From positions 1 to 64,000 of the forward strand of contig CAZTZA010000004.1 in the NCBI GenBank assembly GCA_964618015.1: DNA of 64,000 nt, given 5' to 3'. This stretch comes from CATQHW01 sp964618015 (lineage in GTDB: Bacteria; Spirochaetota; Spirochaetia; SZUA-6; Bin103). A program made the position numbers and the translations under genes. Below the pieces are notes generated by a model that saw nothing but the letters and a program-made list of their open reading frames with translations, was not told the origin of the DNA and ran no database searches. This document shows, piece after piece, positions 7,472-15,704 of this stretch; the stretch's first letter is position 1; the number at the start of each line of letters is the position of its first letter.

Positions 7472-9430
7472 GTGCAAATTAGAAGAAGTATCTGTTTATC
7501 GGGTAGTATTTTACTAGCTATTGGTTTTTTGCTAGTAGCTTCGTTTGCTGCTGCAGACACAAACGCCTCAGTCTTCCAGCTTAGTGACTGGGAGCAGAGC
7601 CGTGGGCCAATCACGACTTTCAGTGAGGCGCCTATGTTGTCCAATATGGTCGATGCGGGTGTGTTACCCGCCCTATCGGAGAGGCTTCCTGCTAACCCGT
7701 TAGTTGTTCTACCTGTTGAAGCAATAGGTCATTACGGAGGTTCCTTGAGAAACCTTCGTCCCGAGAATGGTTCAATTAACAGTAACCATTGGGTTTGGGA
7801 ATATGCAGCCGCCTATTCTCCAGACATGAGCTCGATTTTCCCCAACGTTTTAGCGGGCTGGGAGTGGAGTTCAGACAATAAGAGCATAACCCTCTTTCTA
7901 CGTGAAGGGATGAAGTGGAGTGACGGAAAGCCGTTTCTAGCTGAAGATTTTATCTTCTACTGGAATGACATCGGCCTTAACGAGGAACTGAACCCTTCAC
8001 CACCTTCGCAAATGCGGTTTGGTGGTAATGCCGGGACAATGCTCAAGGCCTCAGATACTTCCGTAACCATCACTTGGGATGCGCCTGCTGGTATGTTCGT
8101 GGAGTTTATGGCTCGTTGGCGACCTGCAAACTACGCGCATTCGGAGTTCTTGAAGGGCTTTCATGCCGACTATGCTTCGGCTGCCAGTCTCGAGGCTTCG
8201 ATGAAGGAAAACGGCTTTGATTCCTGGACCGATCAGTTTCAATCAGTTTGGAACCCAGAAAGCAGCGCATTGGTTCCTGTTGTTGGACCCTGGAAGCTTA
8301 GAGAAGGGACCAAGAATACCGATCAAGTAATCGTTATGAATCGGAATCCCTACTACTGGAAGATTGATACGGCTGGAAATCAGCTCCCTTATATTGATCA
8401 CATCGAAACGACTGGTGTGCCGCCAGGGGAAGCTGAGCTGTTGAAAATCCTTGCCGGCGACGCTGACCTTGCTCCACCAGGTGCTTGGGGCGGTATCGCA
8501 AACTTGGCTGTGGTACGGCAGAATGCCCATCCGGGGAATGGCAACTATCGTCAAATACAGTATTGGTGGCCAGGTGGCGAGCAGGGCCTAATCCTTTTCA
8601 ACTTTGCTCACGAGGATCCTGTCCTGAATGAGCTACAAAACGACAAGCGATTCCGTATCGCATTGTCTCATGCCATAGATCGGGATGAGATTAACCAAAC
8701 TTTCTACAAGGGTCTCGGAGTGCCTTCGCAGCCGACAGTTCAGGCAGGTCCTCCCTACCACGGCGAGAATTTGTTTAAAGTCTATTTAGAGCACGATCCG
8801 GATCATGCCAATAGTATTCTCGATGAAATAGGGCTGTCCAAGCGTGACAAGGATGGGTTCCGACTGCGTTCTGATGGCGAACGCTTGCGCATACAGATCT
8901 ATGTAATGCCGGGGGGACAAAGTAACGAAATTGCTGAACTCTACAAGGATTACTGGGGCGAGGTCGGCATAGAGATCGTTAACCGGGCAGGGAGTTGGGA
9001 TTCATTCGGTGGAATCTACAATTCGAATAACTTCGACTTGATCATGTTCCCGTTTGGTCTGGCTGGTCGTCCCATGAATCCTCTCGTCAGAGGAGAGGTA
9101 GTTCCGGTAGGTACCTGGTTCTCACCGGGTAGGACTTGGGCTGTATGGCTGAATTCGGGAGGAACCGAAGGTGACGAGCCCCCTGAAGCTCTGAAGAGGG
9201 TAGCAGCGCTGCGTGAGAGTGCGGTAACCATCGGAGATGAAGGAGAACGCAACCGCCTTACGATGGAGATCTTTTCTATTCTTGAGGAGGAGCTGTACAT
9301 GATCGCCGCAGTGCGGCCTCCGACACAGGACTACTATGGTATTGCTAGCGTTGACCTCGGCAACATTCCTGATCCTATTATTGCCGAGCATGTTCACGAG
9401 GTGCCTGCACAGTTTTACTTTAAATCGTAG
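7472..9430 (+). CDS. ABC importer periplasmic substrate-binding protein (SBP_bac_5, long form)
   Basis: Extracytoplasmic binding protein of a peptide/opine/oligosaccharide-type ABC importer. The N-terminus is a signal peptide: RRS charges, a hydrophobic stretch SGSILLAIGFLLVASF, and a likely AAA-DT cleavage site. EAIGHYGGSLRNL, LREGMKWSDGKPFLAEDFIFYWND and RFRIALSHAIDRDEINQTFYKG are hallmark SBP_bac_5 segments. At 652 aa it belongs to the long subgroup common in marine and host-associated bacteria. GTG at 7472 is supported by AGAGGAG 8 bases upstream. The likely cognate permeases lie just downstream on the opposite strand, meeting this gene at a shared terminator. The substrate is unknown; no lipobox is seen. 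Confidence 0.9.
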   Translation: MQIRRSICLSGSILLAIGFLLVASFAAADTNASVFQLSDWEQSRGPITTFSEAPMLSNMVDAGVLPALSERLPANPLVVLPVEAIGHYGGSLRNLRPENGSINSNHWVWEYAAAYSPDMSSIFPNVLAGWEWSSDNKSITLFLREGMKWSDGKPFLAEDFIFYWNDIGLNEELNPSPPSQMRFGGNAGTMLKASDTSVTITWDAPAGMFVEFMARWRPANYAHSEFLKGFHADYASAASLEASMKENGFDSWTDQFQSVWNPESSALVPVVGPWKLREGTKNTDQVIVMNRNPYYWKIDTAGNQLPYIDHIETTGVPPGEAELLKILAGDADLAPPGAWGGIANLAVVRQNAHPGNGNYRQIQYWWPGGEQGLILFNFAHEDPVLNELQNDKRFRIALSHAIDRDEINQTFYKGLGVPSQPTVQAGPPYHGENLFKVYLEHDPDHANSILDEIGLSKRDKDGFRLRSDGERLRIQIYVMPGGQSNEIAELYKDYWGEVGIEIVNRAGSWDSFGGIYNSNNFDLIMFPFGLAGRPMNPLVRGEVVPVGTWFSPGRTWAVWLNSGGTEGDEPPEALKRVAALRESAVTIGDEGERNRLTMEIFSILEEELYMIAAVRPPTQDYYGIASVDLGNIPDPIIAEHVHEVPAQFYFKS

Positions 9431-9477
9431 ATGTAGTCGGACGAGGATCTGCAAATAAAGCAGAACCAGAAAAAGAG

Positions 9478-9515
9478 CAGGCGAGGAGGGATTATCCTTT
9501 CTCGCCTGTTTTTTT
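9478..9515 (+). terminator. Intrinsic terminator, probably bidirectional
   Basis: Eight-base perfect stem, CAGGCGAG (9478-9485) pairing with CTCGCCTG (9501-9508), followed by seven T residues. It ends the binding-protein transcript. On the opposite strand the same stem is followed by a CTCTTTTTC stretch, so it can also stop the permease operon arriving from the right. Confidence 0.9.
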
Positions 9516-9543
9516 GTAGTACAGAATCGAGGAGATAGAAATT

Positions 9544-10674
9544 TTAAGTAGAGGTGTACGGGTCCGCGGCGTCGCGTAGGCCGTCTCCTAAAAAGTTGAA
9601 GGCTAAAACCGTCGCTGCGACGAACGCGCCAGGGATCAGTAACCATGGTGATCCTGCCAGCACGTGGATGCGTTGTGCTTCTTGCAGTAGTACTCCCCAG
9701 CTAATTGCGGGCGGCTGAAGGCCCAGCCCAATAAAGCTGAGTGCAGTTTCTCCTAGAATCATCCCTGGAACCGAAAGCGTAAGCGATGCGATCAGGTAGC
9801 TGCCGAATGATGGTAAGAGGTGCCGGATGAGAATACGTTTTGTGCTGGCACCACTAACCACGGCGGCGATGATGAATTCCTCTTCACGGACTGACATAAA
9901 CTTTCCACGGACTACCCGCGCAATGGAGGTCCAGCCGACTAGCGAAAGAATGATCACGATTCCGAAGTAGACTTGTTCAGCCGTCCAGAACCTCGGTAGC
10001 GCCACGCTAAGTGCCATCCACAGTGGCAAGTCAGGAATAGAGCGGAGAAACTCTACTAGTCGCTGGATAAGTACATCGACAGTCCCACCGAAGTAGCCAG
10101 AGATACCCCCTATGATAATTCCGAGGAGAAAGCTGATGGCTATGCCTACTAGTCCGATTGAAAGTGAAATGCGCCCCCCATAGACAATCCTCGAGAAAAG
10201 GTCGCGCCCCATATTGTCTGTGCCGAACAGATACGCTCGATTTCCATTCGATACACCAAACAGGTGTACGTTCGAAGGAACCAAGCCCCAGAGCTCGTAG
10301 GGATCACCACGTACAAAAAGGGATAAATAGTGCTTGGTTTCGGTGTCAGTTTCGTATTTGTAACGGAAGGTTTCTAAATCGAGTTCTGCCTTAAGGGCGT
10401 ATACGAACGGGAACGTCAGACGACCGTTGTCGAATAGACGAATGCGTTGCGGAGGAGAGTATTGCTGTTCTGCATTGCGCTGTCGAGGATCATACGGGGA
10501 AACAAATTCGGAGAAGACTACCCCGAAGTAAAAGACCCCGAGCAGTGCGAACGAGGCAACTGCCATCTTGTGTCGGAAGAAACGGATGCGGATCAGTCTC
10601 CATTGGGAGGAGACCTGTTCTCGCTCTGCTTGCGCAGACACCACAGGTGAGCTGCCGAAGGCGTTGGTTGCCAC
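9544..10674 (-). CDS. ABC importer permease, DppC/OppC-like
   Basis: Inner-membrane permease of the peptide-type ABC importer. One hydrophobic segment near the N-terminus is followed by a long extracytoplasmic loop of roughly 90 residues (SPYDPRQRNAEQQYSPPQRI onwards). Then comes FGTDNMGRDLFSRIVYGGRISL, the classic DppC signature, and five membrane segments. The EAA loop that docks the ATPase reads EFIIAAVVSGASTKRILIRH. The loop insertion is longer than in E. coli DppC and is typical of systems paired with the long binding proteins. The start GTG directly abuts the stop of the upstream permease (TGA-GTG), so translation is coupled. No ATPase gene is present in the window. Confidence 0.92.
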   Translation of the reverse strand: MATNAFGSSPVVSAQAEREQVSSQWRLIRIRFFRHKMAVASFALLGVFYFGVVFSEFVSPYDPRQRNAEQQYSPPQRIRLFDNGRLTFPFVYALKAELDLETFRYKYETDTETKHYLSLFVRGDPYELWGLVPSNVHLFGVSNGNRAYLFGTDNMGRDLFSRIVYGGRISLSIGLVGIAISFLLGIIIGGISGYFGGTVDVLIQRLVEFLRSIPDLPLWMALSVALPRFWTAEQVYFGIVIILSLVGWTSIARVVRGKFMSVREEEFIIAAVVSGASTKRILIRHLLPSFGSYLIASLTLSVPGMILGETALSFIGLGLQPPAISWGVLLQEAQRIHVLAGSPWLLIPGAFVAATVLAFNFLGDGLRDAADPYTST

Positions 10675-11661
10675 TCAGACCGCCTCGCGAATGCGAGGGT
10701 CAGTCATTACAAGCAGGATGTCAGAGATCAGGGTACCGAGTACGGTTAGGCTGCTAAGCACCATCACAATGCTTCCGGCTAGAAACATGTCCTGGCTAAG
10801 CAGTGCTTCTACGAACAGCGGCGCCACCGTGGGCAGGCCCATGACTAGCGATACCAGAAGTTCGCCTGACACCAACGCTGGCAATGTCCAGCCGATTGTG
10901 CTGATTATCGGGTTGAGTGCGATCCGTACCGGATATCGAAACAGAAGGCGTTGTTCTGATACGCCTTTAGCTCTGGCAACAGTAACGTAGAGCTTACGCA
11001 GTTCATCAAGCAAACTGGCGCGTACTACCCTGATTAGCGCTGCTGTTCCAGCAGTGGCAACGATTAAAGCGGGCATCCAAAGGTGTTTTATTAGGTCAAT
11101 TAGCTTAGCAAGGCTCCACGGTTCCATGGCGTACTCAGGGGAGAACAGGCCGATTGCTGCGTTACCGGTAGCCGCGAAAGTTAACCATAGGAGTATCAGT
11201 GCGAAGAGGAAATTGGGGATCGCTAATCCTAGGAAGCCGATAAAGGTAAATAGATAGTCACCCGGCGAGTACTGGCGAGTAGCAGAATAAATGCCAATAG
11301 GCAGCCCTATCAGATAGACTAGAACAAGTGAACTGATCGAGATCGCAAGACTCAGTGGTAGTCTATCTCCGATCAGTTCGGTGACCCTCATATTGTGGGC
11401 CATGGATCGTCCGAAATCACCCTGTAGGACACCCCAGATCCACTTAAGGTATTGCGCATACACTGGGCGTTGCAGGCCGTAACGGACTTCCAGCGCTTCT
11501 ATTCTAGCGTCGTCAAGTGCATCACCCCGCTGGCGCAGTTGTTCGATATAGTTGTCCAGGTAGTCGCCGGGAGGGAGTTGGATTATCAAGAATGAGAGGA
11601 TCGAGATACCAAAGAGCGTTATGATCATGAGCCTTACTCGGCGAAAGATAGCTCGAATCAT
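10675..11661 (-). CDS. ABC importer permease, DppB/OppB-like
   Basis: First permease of the minus-strand pair. It has an N-terminal membrane segment with LMIITLFGISILSFLIIQLP and PPGDY, then RYGLQRPVYAQYLKWIWGVLQGDFGRS, the DppB hallmark. About six membrane segments follow. The EAA-type loop contains ARAKGVSEQRLLFRYPVRIAL. Length (328 aa) is normal. It is transcribed away from the propeller gene at 12012, so the gap 11662-12011 should hold divergent promoters. Together with the following DppC-like gene it should form the channel for the binding protein encoded at 7472; the pairing is inferred from position. Confidence 0.92.
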   Translation of the reverse strand: MIRAIFRRVRLMIITLFGISILSFLIIQLPPGDYLDNYIEQLRQRGDALDDARIEALEVRYGLQRPVYAQYLKWIWGVLQGDFGRSMAHNMRVTELIGDRLPLSLAISISSLVLVYLIGLPIGIYSATRQYSPGDYLFTFIGFLGLAIPNFLFALILLWLTFAATGNAAIGLFSPEYAMEPWSLAKLIDLIKHLWMPALIVATAGTAALIRVVRASLLDELRKLYVTVARAKGVSEQRLLFRYPVRIALNPIISTIGWTLPALVSGELLVSLVMGLPTVAPLFVEALLSQDMFLAGSIVMVLSSLTVLGTLISDILLVMTDPRIREAV

Positions 11662-12011
11662 TGTTCTATAAGCCCGATAGAACCGATCATGTCATAGTTC
11701 ATAGCATGGCTGTTGACATCGCATCGACCCCGTTGCTGCCTTGATTGGAACCTTCAATTCTGGGAATCTGGACAATATACTTCAAACAAAGGTCATCGTC
11801 AGGGGCTATCTCAATTTTCCGATAAGGTACGGTTGGTGACCGTAATTCATGATTATCTATGAGGCTCAGGATAGCTGAGCTCGTTATATAGGGTTGGCGT
11901 CTTCTCGTAAGTTTAGAGTTATCACCAAGATGAATCCGGTATGTTTCTATTCGATTGAAGTGTTCTACTCCCGGTGGTGCAAGAAGCTTCCACCAGCTAA
12001 AGTTGAATTCC
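11662..12011. other. 350-base divergent intergenic region
   Basis: This gap separates the leftward permease operon from the rightward propeller gene and must contain both promoters, but I see no convincing -35/-10 pair. A TTGACA-like hexamer at about 11709 lacks a good -10. A minus-strand open stretch from 12019 to 11699 (106 codons, beginning MFMEFNFSWWKLLAPPG) matches nothing I recognise and overlaps the start of the propeller gene. It may be chance, so I do not call it a gene. Confidence 0.4.
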
Positions 12012-13448
12012 ATGAACATTGGTAACCGTAAACAGCTGCTTGTAGATAATTATGTGGTCGAAGATACGTGGAATCTTAAAAGGGTTGTCACAAGGCCGGT
12101 TAAGCACCACAAAAACCCGGTACTGTTAGCAGATCAGCCGTGGGAGGATTACAGTCGCCCTGGTCATCGGAGCAATAACAAGAGTCTGCATGCTACCGCT
12201 GTGCTGTACGATCAAGACGAAGGGTTATTTAAGCTTTGGTATAATTCTTCTCATTTTGTGCACTGGAACAGTCCTGAGGACAACACTTTTACTTATTGGA
12301 TTGGCTACGCGACCTCTCAAGATGGGCTGGTATGGGAGAAGCCTAACGTTGGCTTGTTTGATTTTAACGGATCTAAGGAAAACAATGTTGTCCTTACAGG
12401 TGAATGGTGGGCGACTGGCGGTACGGTGCTTAAGGAGAATCATGAGACTGATCCATCACGACGCTATAAACTGCTTTACACTGATATTTTTGGGGTTCAA
12501 TCCCCAGAACGACTAGTTGAAGACGCGAAGGCTCACAAGCTGCGTCCCGGGATTTGTATTGCTTACTCGCCTGATGGAGTCCATTGGACTCCTCATGGAA
12601 CTAATCCTGTAATCGAGGGTGAGTCCGATACGATGAACACCATGTTCTGGGATGAACAACTTGAACGCTATGTCCTCTTCATGCGCCCACCCGTTTATGC
12701 CGGGCGTTGGAAGCGTCGTGTGGCACGTGCAGAGAGCCCTGATCTCATCAGATGGAGCTTCCCCGAGACGGTGGTAACACCCGATGAGCTTGATCCAGTC
12801 GAGATGTATGGAATGCCAGTGTTTCCTTACGAAGGGATCTATTTCGGGTTGTTGCAGATGTACTATTCTGACACTTCGATGACCATCGATACGCAATTGA
12901 CTTTCAGTCGTGACGGAATTCTGTGGGATCGTTTGCCGACACGTGAGACCTTTATGGAGCGAGGGATCGAACACGGTCAAGCGCGAGAATTTGATCGTGG
13001 GATGTTGTTTCCATTGCCTCCGGTCACTGTTGGAGATGAGTTGTGGTTTTACTACACTGGCCATAATGTCCTCCACAATGAGAAATCCGGATCTAATGAA
13101 AGTTCTGTTGGTTTAGCCATACTCAAACGCGATCGCTTTATTGCCCGGACGCCTGTTCGTCCAAATGATGGGGTCTTGGTGACCAAGTCGTTTCCGTGTG
13201 AAGGGGACGAACTTTCAATAAACGCGTCAGCGTCGAATGGGCAAATTCAGGTAGAAGTGCTTACTGAAGCTGGAGAGGTCGTTGAAGGATTCGGCCGTGA
13301 CGAGTGTCAACCATTCAAGAGCGATTCGTTCTCTCACTCTGTGCAGTGGAAGCGGGGAGCTCTGTCCTCCATTCGTGGCACAAGGATTCGGTTTAAATTT
13401 TTTCTAAACGAGGCTAGCTTGTACGCGTTCCAAGTCATGGAGCGGTAG
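12012..13448 (+). CDS. Five-bladed propeller glycosidase-like protein (GH32/GH43-like)
   Basis: Protein of about 478 aa resembling the five-bladed beta-propeller glycosidase clan that includes sucrases and arabinanases. NRKQLLVDNYVVEDTWNLKR at the N-terminus and WIGYATSQDGLVWEKPNVGL are typical. Blade-like repeats such as CIAYSPDGVHWTPHG, RAESPDLIRWSFPE and TFSRDGILWDRLPT carry the S-x-D-G-x-x-W pattern. No signal peptide is obvious, so it probably acts in the cytoplasm or is exported by another route. ATG at 12012 is preferred over in-frame codons upstream. The GH32 WMNDPNG motif is absent, so catalytic activity and substrate are uncertain. Next to an oligosaccharide-type ABC importer, a role in sugar breakdown is plausible. 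Confidence 0.65.
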   Translation: MNIGNRKQLLVDNYVVEDTWNLKRVVTRPVKHHKNPVLLADQPWEDYSRPGHRSNNKSLHATAVLYDQDEGLFKLWYNSSHFVHWNSPEDNTFTYWIGYATSQDGLVWEKPNVGLFDFNGSKENNVVLTGEWWATGGTVLKENHETDPSRRYKLLYTDIFGVQSPERLVEDAKAHKLRPGICIAYSPDGVHWTPHGTNPVIEGESDTMNTMFWDEQLERYVLFMRPPVYAGRWKRRVARAESPDLIRWSFPETVVTPDELDPVEMYGMPVFPYEGIYFGLLQMYYSDTSMTIDTQLTFSRDGILWDRLPTRETFMERGIEHGQAREFDRGMLFPLPPVTVGDELWFYYTGHNVLHNEKSGSNESSVGLAILKRDRFIARTPVRPNDGVLVTKSFPCEGDELSINASASNGQIQVEVLTEAGEVVEGFGRDECQPFKSDSFSHSVQWKRGALSSIRGTRIRFKFFLNEASLYAFQVMER

Positions 13449-13481
13449 TAGCGCTTTCTATCTGATCCCGGCTGGATTTGA

Positions 13482-14534
13482 TTAGATTCTCCTGCGTTCC
13501 ATGAGCCGCGTGAAAGACGCGGTAGCTGGGATATTTGCTAACACGATTCGTAATGCGGCGGTCATCGGTATCGCTAGTAGGGCTCCAGTTACTCCCCATA
13601 GCCATCCCCAGAAGAAGAGGGAGATGAATACTACCAGTAGGGATAAGTTCAAGGCGTCGCCGAGTAGTTTTGGCTCAAGGATGGTGCCAGTTAGGATCTG
13701 GGCGGCTGTTACACAAGCAACTACAGCAAAGGGGGTTATCCCGCCGCCGAATTGGGCAAAGGAGAACAACGACACAGCGGCAACAGCACCAATAGATCCG
13801 ATACTAGGAATGAAGTTGAGCAGGAAGGTGAGCAATCCCCAGACCACTGCAAATTGGACACCAAAGGCGAGCAAGATCAGGGTAGTTGTCGTGCCGATCG
13901 CAAGGCTGATCAATGTCTTAACGCTGATAAATCGGCGTAGTGATCGATCAATATCATGTAGCATTGCTGGTACCAGGCTGTCTGGCTTCGGAAAGGCATC
14001 ATTTATTCTGCGTGCCAGCCGGTGTTTCGCGGATAAAAATAGCAGTGCGAATAGGAATACCAGGAGAAACGAGGTCAAGCCTCGGAAGACTGATCGCACA
14101 GCACCGAGTGCCAACGACGAAAGTGAAGAGTTGCGCAGCGCCTGGCGTAGCTCGTGTAGAGGATCAAAGGAGTGTTCGACACCAGTGATACTTGCCACAG
14201 TCGTGACTAGGCCGCCACTTAAATTGTCGATTATTTCTATAATGCGTGGCTGATAGTCTGGAAAGCCACGACTGAACTCAACCAGGCTTGCGTAGATGAT
14301 CACGCCGATACTTCCGATTATGGATAGTGACAATATTCCCGCGAGAGGTACTGCCGCCCATAAAGGCAGGCCTATATGGGTACGCATAACCATAAGAAGT
14401 GGGTCAATTAGATAAGCTAACAATAATGCCACGAGGAAGAGAGTGAGGACCGGCTGTAACAGGTCCAACGCCACCCCTAAAGTTATAACGACAACGATGA
14501 ACAAGAGAATGTTTATAGTGCGGATTTGGCTCAC
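13482..14534 (-). CDS. AI-2E family transporter (PerM-like)
   Basis: Polytopic inner-membrane protein of the AI-2E/PerM exporter family. About seven to eight hydrophobic segments are seen, with the usual N-terminal pair, a central soluble region (residues roughly 85-150) and the C-terminal half. That half includes WGLLTFLLNFIPSIGSIGA, the conserved family signature, and GTILEPKLLGDALNLS. Members export small molecules or act as sodium/proton antiporters, so the family name does not prove a quorum-sensing role. It is convergent with the propeller gene and divergent from the HIT gene 47 bases away. Length 350 aa is typical. Confidence 0.9.
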   Translation of the reverse strand: MSQIRTINILLFIVVVITLGVALDLLQPVLTLFLVALLLAYLIDPLLMVMRTHIGLPLWAAVPLAGILSLSIIGSIGVIIYASLVEFSRGFPDYQPRIIEIIDNLSGGLVTTVASITGVEHSFDPLHELRQALRNSSLSSLALGAVRSVFRGLTSFLLVFLFALLFLSAKHRLARRINDAFPKPDSLVPAMLHDIDRSLRRFISVKTLISLAIGTTTTLILLAFGVQFAVVWGLLTFLLNFIPSIGSIGAVAAVSLFSFAQFGGGITPFAVVACVTAAQILTGTILEPKLLGDALNLSLLVVFISLFFWGWLWGVTGALLAIPMTAALRIVLANIPATASFTRLMERRRI

Positions 14535-14581
14535 GGATAGGTAGCATATCCTGCTAATCGTTCGGGTTACACTCTATTCTT

Positions 14582-14980
14582 ATGGGTAGTGTCTTTAGTC
14601 GTATAATTTCTGGGGAATTTCCTGCACATTTTGTGTGGAAGGATGAACGGTGTGTGGCCTTCCTGTCGATTAACCCTCTTGGCCCAGGCCATACGTTGGT
14701 CGTACCTCGTACTGAGGTTGACCACTGGATCGACCTTGACGGTCAGACGTTGAAAGTACTAATGCAGGTGTCACAGACTGTAGCCCGTGCTTTACAGGTT
14801 GCATTCAATCCCACCAAAGTCGGGTTAATGATTGCTGGGCTCGAGGTGCCGCACGTTCATGTTCATCTCTGCCCTATCGACGGGCCCCATGATCTTGATT
14901 TGGCAAAAGCAGGGTCGAATCCGGGAGATACTGTCTTGGCAGAAATAGCTGCGCGGATCTCTGCTGAACTTCCTCAGTAG
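14582..14980 (+). CDS. HIT family nucleotide hydrolase
   Basis: Histidine-triad protein, a small cytosolic hydrolase or transferase acting on nucleotidyl conjugates such as AMP-lysine or Ap4A. VFSRIISGEFPAHFVWKDER at the N-terminus and LGPGHTLVVPRTEVDHW are family landmarks. The catalytic histidine triad reads HVHVHL near residue 100, with PHVHVHLCPI in place of the more common QxVxHxHxH spacing. Length 132 aa is normal. It is divergent from the AI-2E family gene and leads a rightward run of housekeeping genes (PurO, oxidoreductase, Nudix, ThyX), with 19 bases to the next gene. Confidence 0.93.
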   Translation: MGSVFSRIISGEFPAHFVWKDERCVAFLSINPLGPGHTLVVPRTEVDHWIDLDGQTLKVLMQVSQTVARALQVAFNPTKVGLMIAGLEVPHVHVHLCPIDGPHDLDLAKAGSNPGDTVLAEIAARISAELPQ

Positions 14981-14999
14981 TCAACTGGAGTTAGATTAG

Positions 15000-15698
15000 A
15001 TGAATTTTCTAGGAACTCTTTCTGATGGATCTTATCGAGGACGCGGATTAGCGTTGGGTTTGGCGCCAGACGGTGAGCAATTAGCAATTGTCTACTGGAT
15101 AACGGGTCGGAGTGCACGTAGCCGCAATCGACGGTTGGTAGAATTGACCAATGGTACTTTGTGCACAGAATTCATTGATACTACTCGTCGTGACAATCCA
15201 GCGTTAGTAGTTTACCCGCTACTGATGAATCTTGGAGTCACTTACGCGATCAGTAATGGAGAACATACCAAGCCAATTTTGGAGGCTGTGAATTCCGGAG
15301 ACACTCTGGAGCGCGCGATCCAGGAGTGGACAGTCGAGCCTGATGAACTCAACACGCCGCGGATCGTAGGGACTGCATCTGACAAATCGCCCGATTCATG
15401 CCGTATCGGGTTGGTGCGCACGAGTGTTAGTACTGTGAGAACAGAGACGGAGCGCTGTGTGTTTTGCTACAGCTGTCTGTTGCCAGGATCTGGGCGCTGC
15501 ATTTCTACCTATGCCGGTGGTTCTATGGAGCCTACACCTTTTGTGGGGGATCCTTTGAGTGTGACTTTCGAGGGCAACGTGGATGCGACCTGTGCGCGAT
15601 TTCGGGACGCTTTGGCCGGTCCTCTATTGGTTAGCGTTGCTGCTCGTTTCGTTGGGCACGGCAAATGCTATACCGCTATAGCTAACCTGCAGGAGTGA
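15000..15698 (+). CDS. purO: IMP cyclohydrolase, archaeal PurO type
   Basis: Catalyses ring closure of FAICAR to IMP, the last step of purine synthesis. In most bacteria this is the N-terminal domain of PurH. The YRGRGLALGLAPDG segment, ITGRSARSRNRRL and TNGTLCTEFIDTTRRDNPAL match the PurO/IMP_cyclohyd family. So do YPLLMNLGVTYAISNGEHTK and NTPRIVGTASDKS. Length 232 aa fits the family (about 200-240 aa). No PurH or AICAR transformylase is in the window, though PurN (GAR transformylase) is encoded at 48749. PurO in bacteria is uncommon and may be replaced or acquired; base composition does not differ obviously from its neighbours. Confidence 0.85.
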   Translation: MNFLGTLSDGSYRGRGLALGLAPDGEQLAIVYWITGRSARSRNRRLVELTNGTLCTEFIDTTRRDNPALVVYPLLMNLGVTYAISNGEHTKPILEAVNSGDTLERAIQEWTVEPDELNTPRIVGTASDKSPDSCRIGLVRTSVSTVRTETERCVFCYSCLLPGSGRCISTYAGGSMEPTPFVGDPLSVTFEGNVDATCARFRDALAGPLLVSVAARFVGHGKCYTAIANLQE

Positions 15699-15704
15699 GT
15701 TCCG

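Noticed and set aside
11699..12019. Minus-strand 106-codon stretch in the divergent gap
   Set aside because: No family likeness, no ribosome-binding site, and it overlaps the start of the propeller gene; kept only as a note in the gap entry.
12513..13076. Antisense open stretch of 187 codons in the propeller gene
   Set aside because: It lies wholly inside the opposite-strand propeller gene and matches no family; coding signal belongs to the plus strand.
13501..14253. Long open stretch antisense to the AI-2E family gene (250 codons)
   Set aside because: It mirrors a well-defined membrane-protein gene, has Arg/Ser-rich low-complexity composition and no Shine-Dalgarno.
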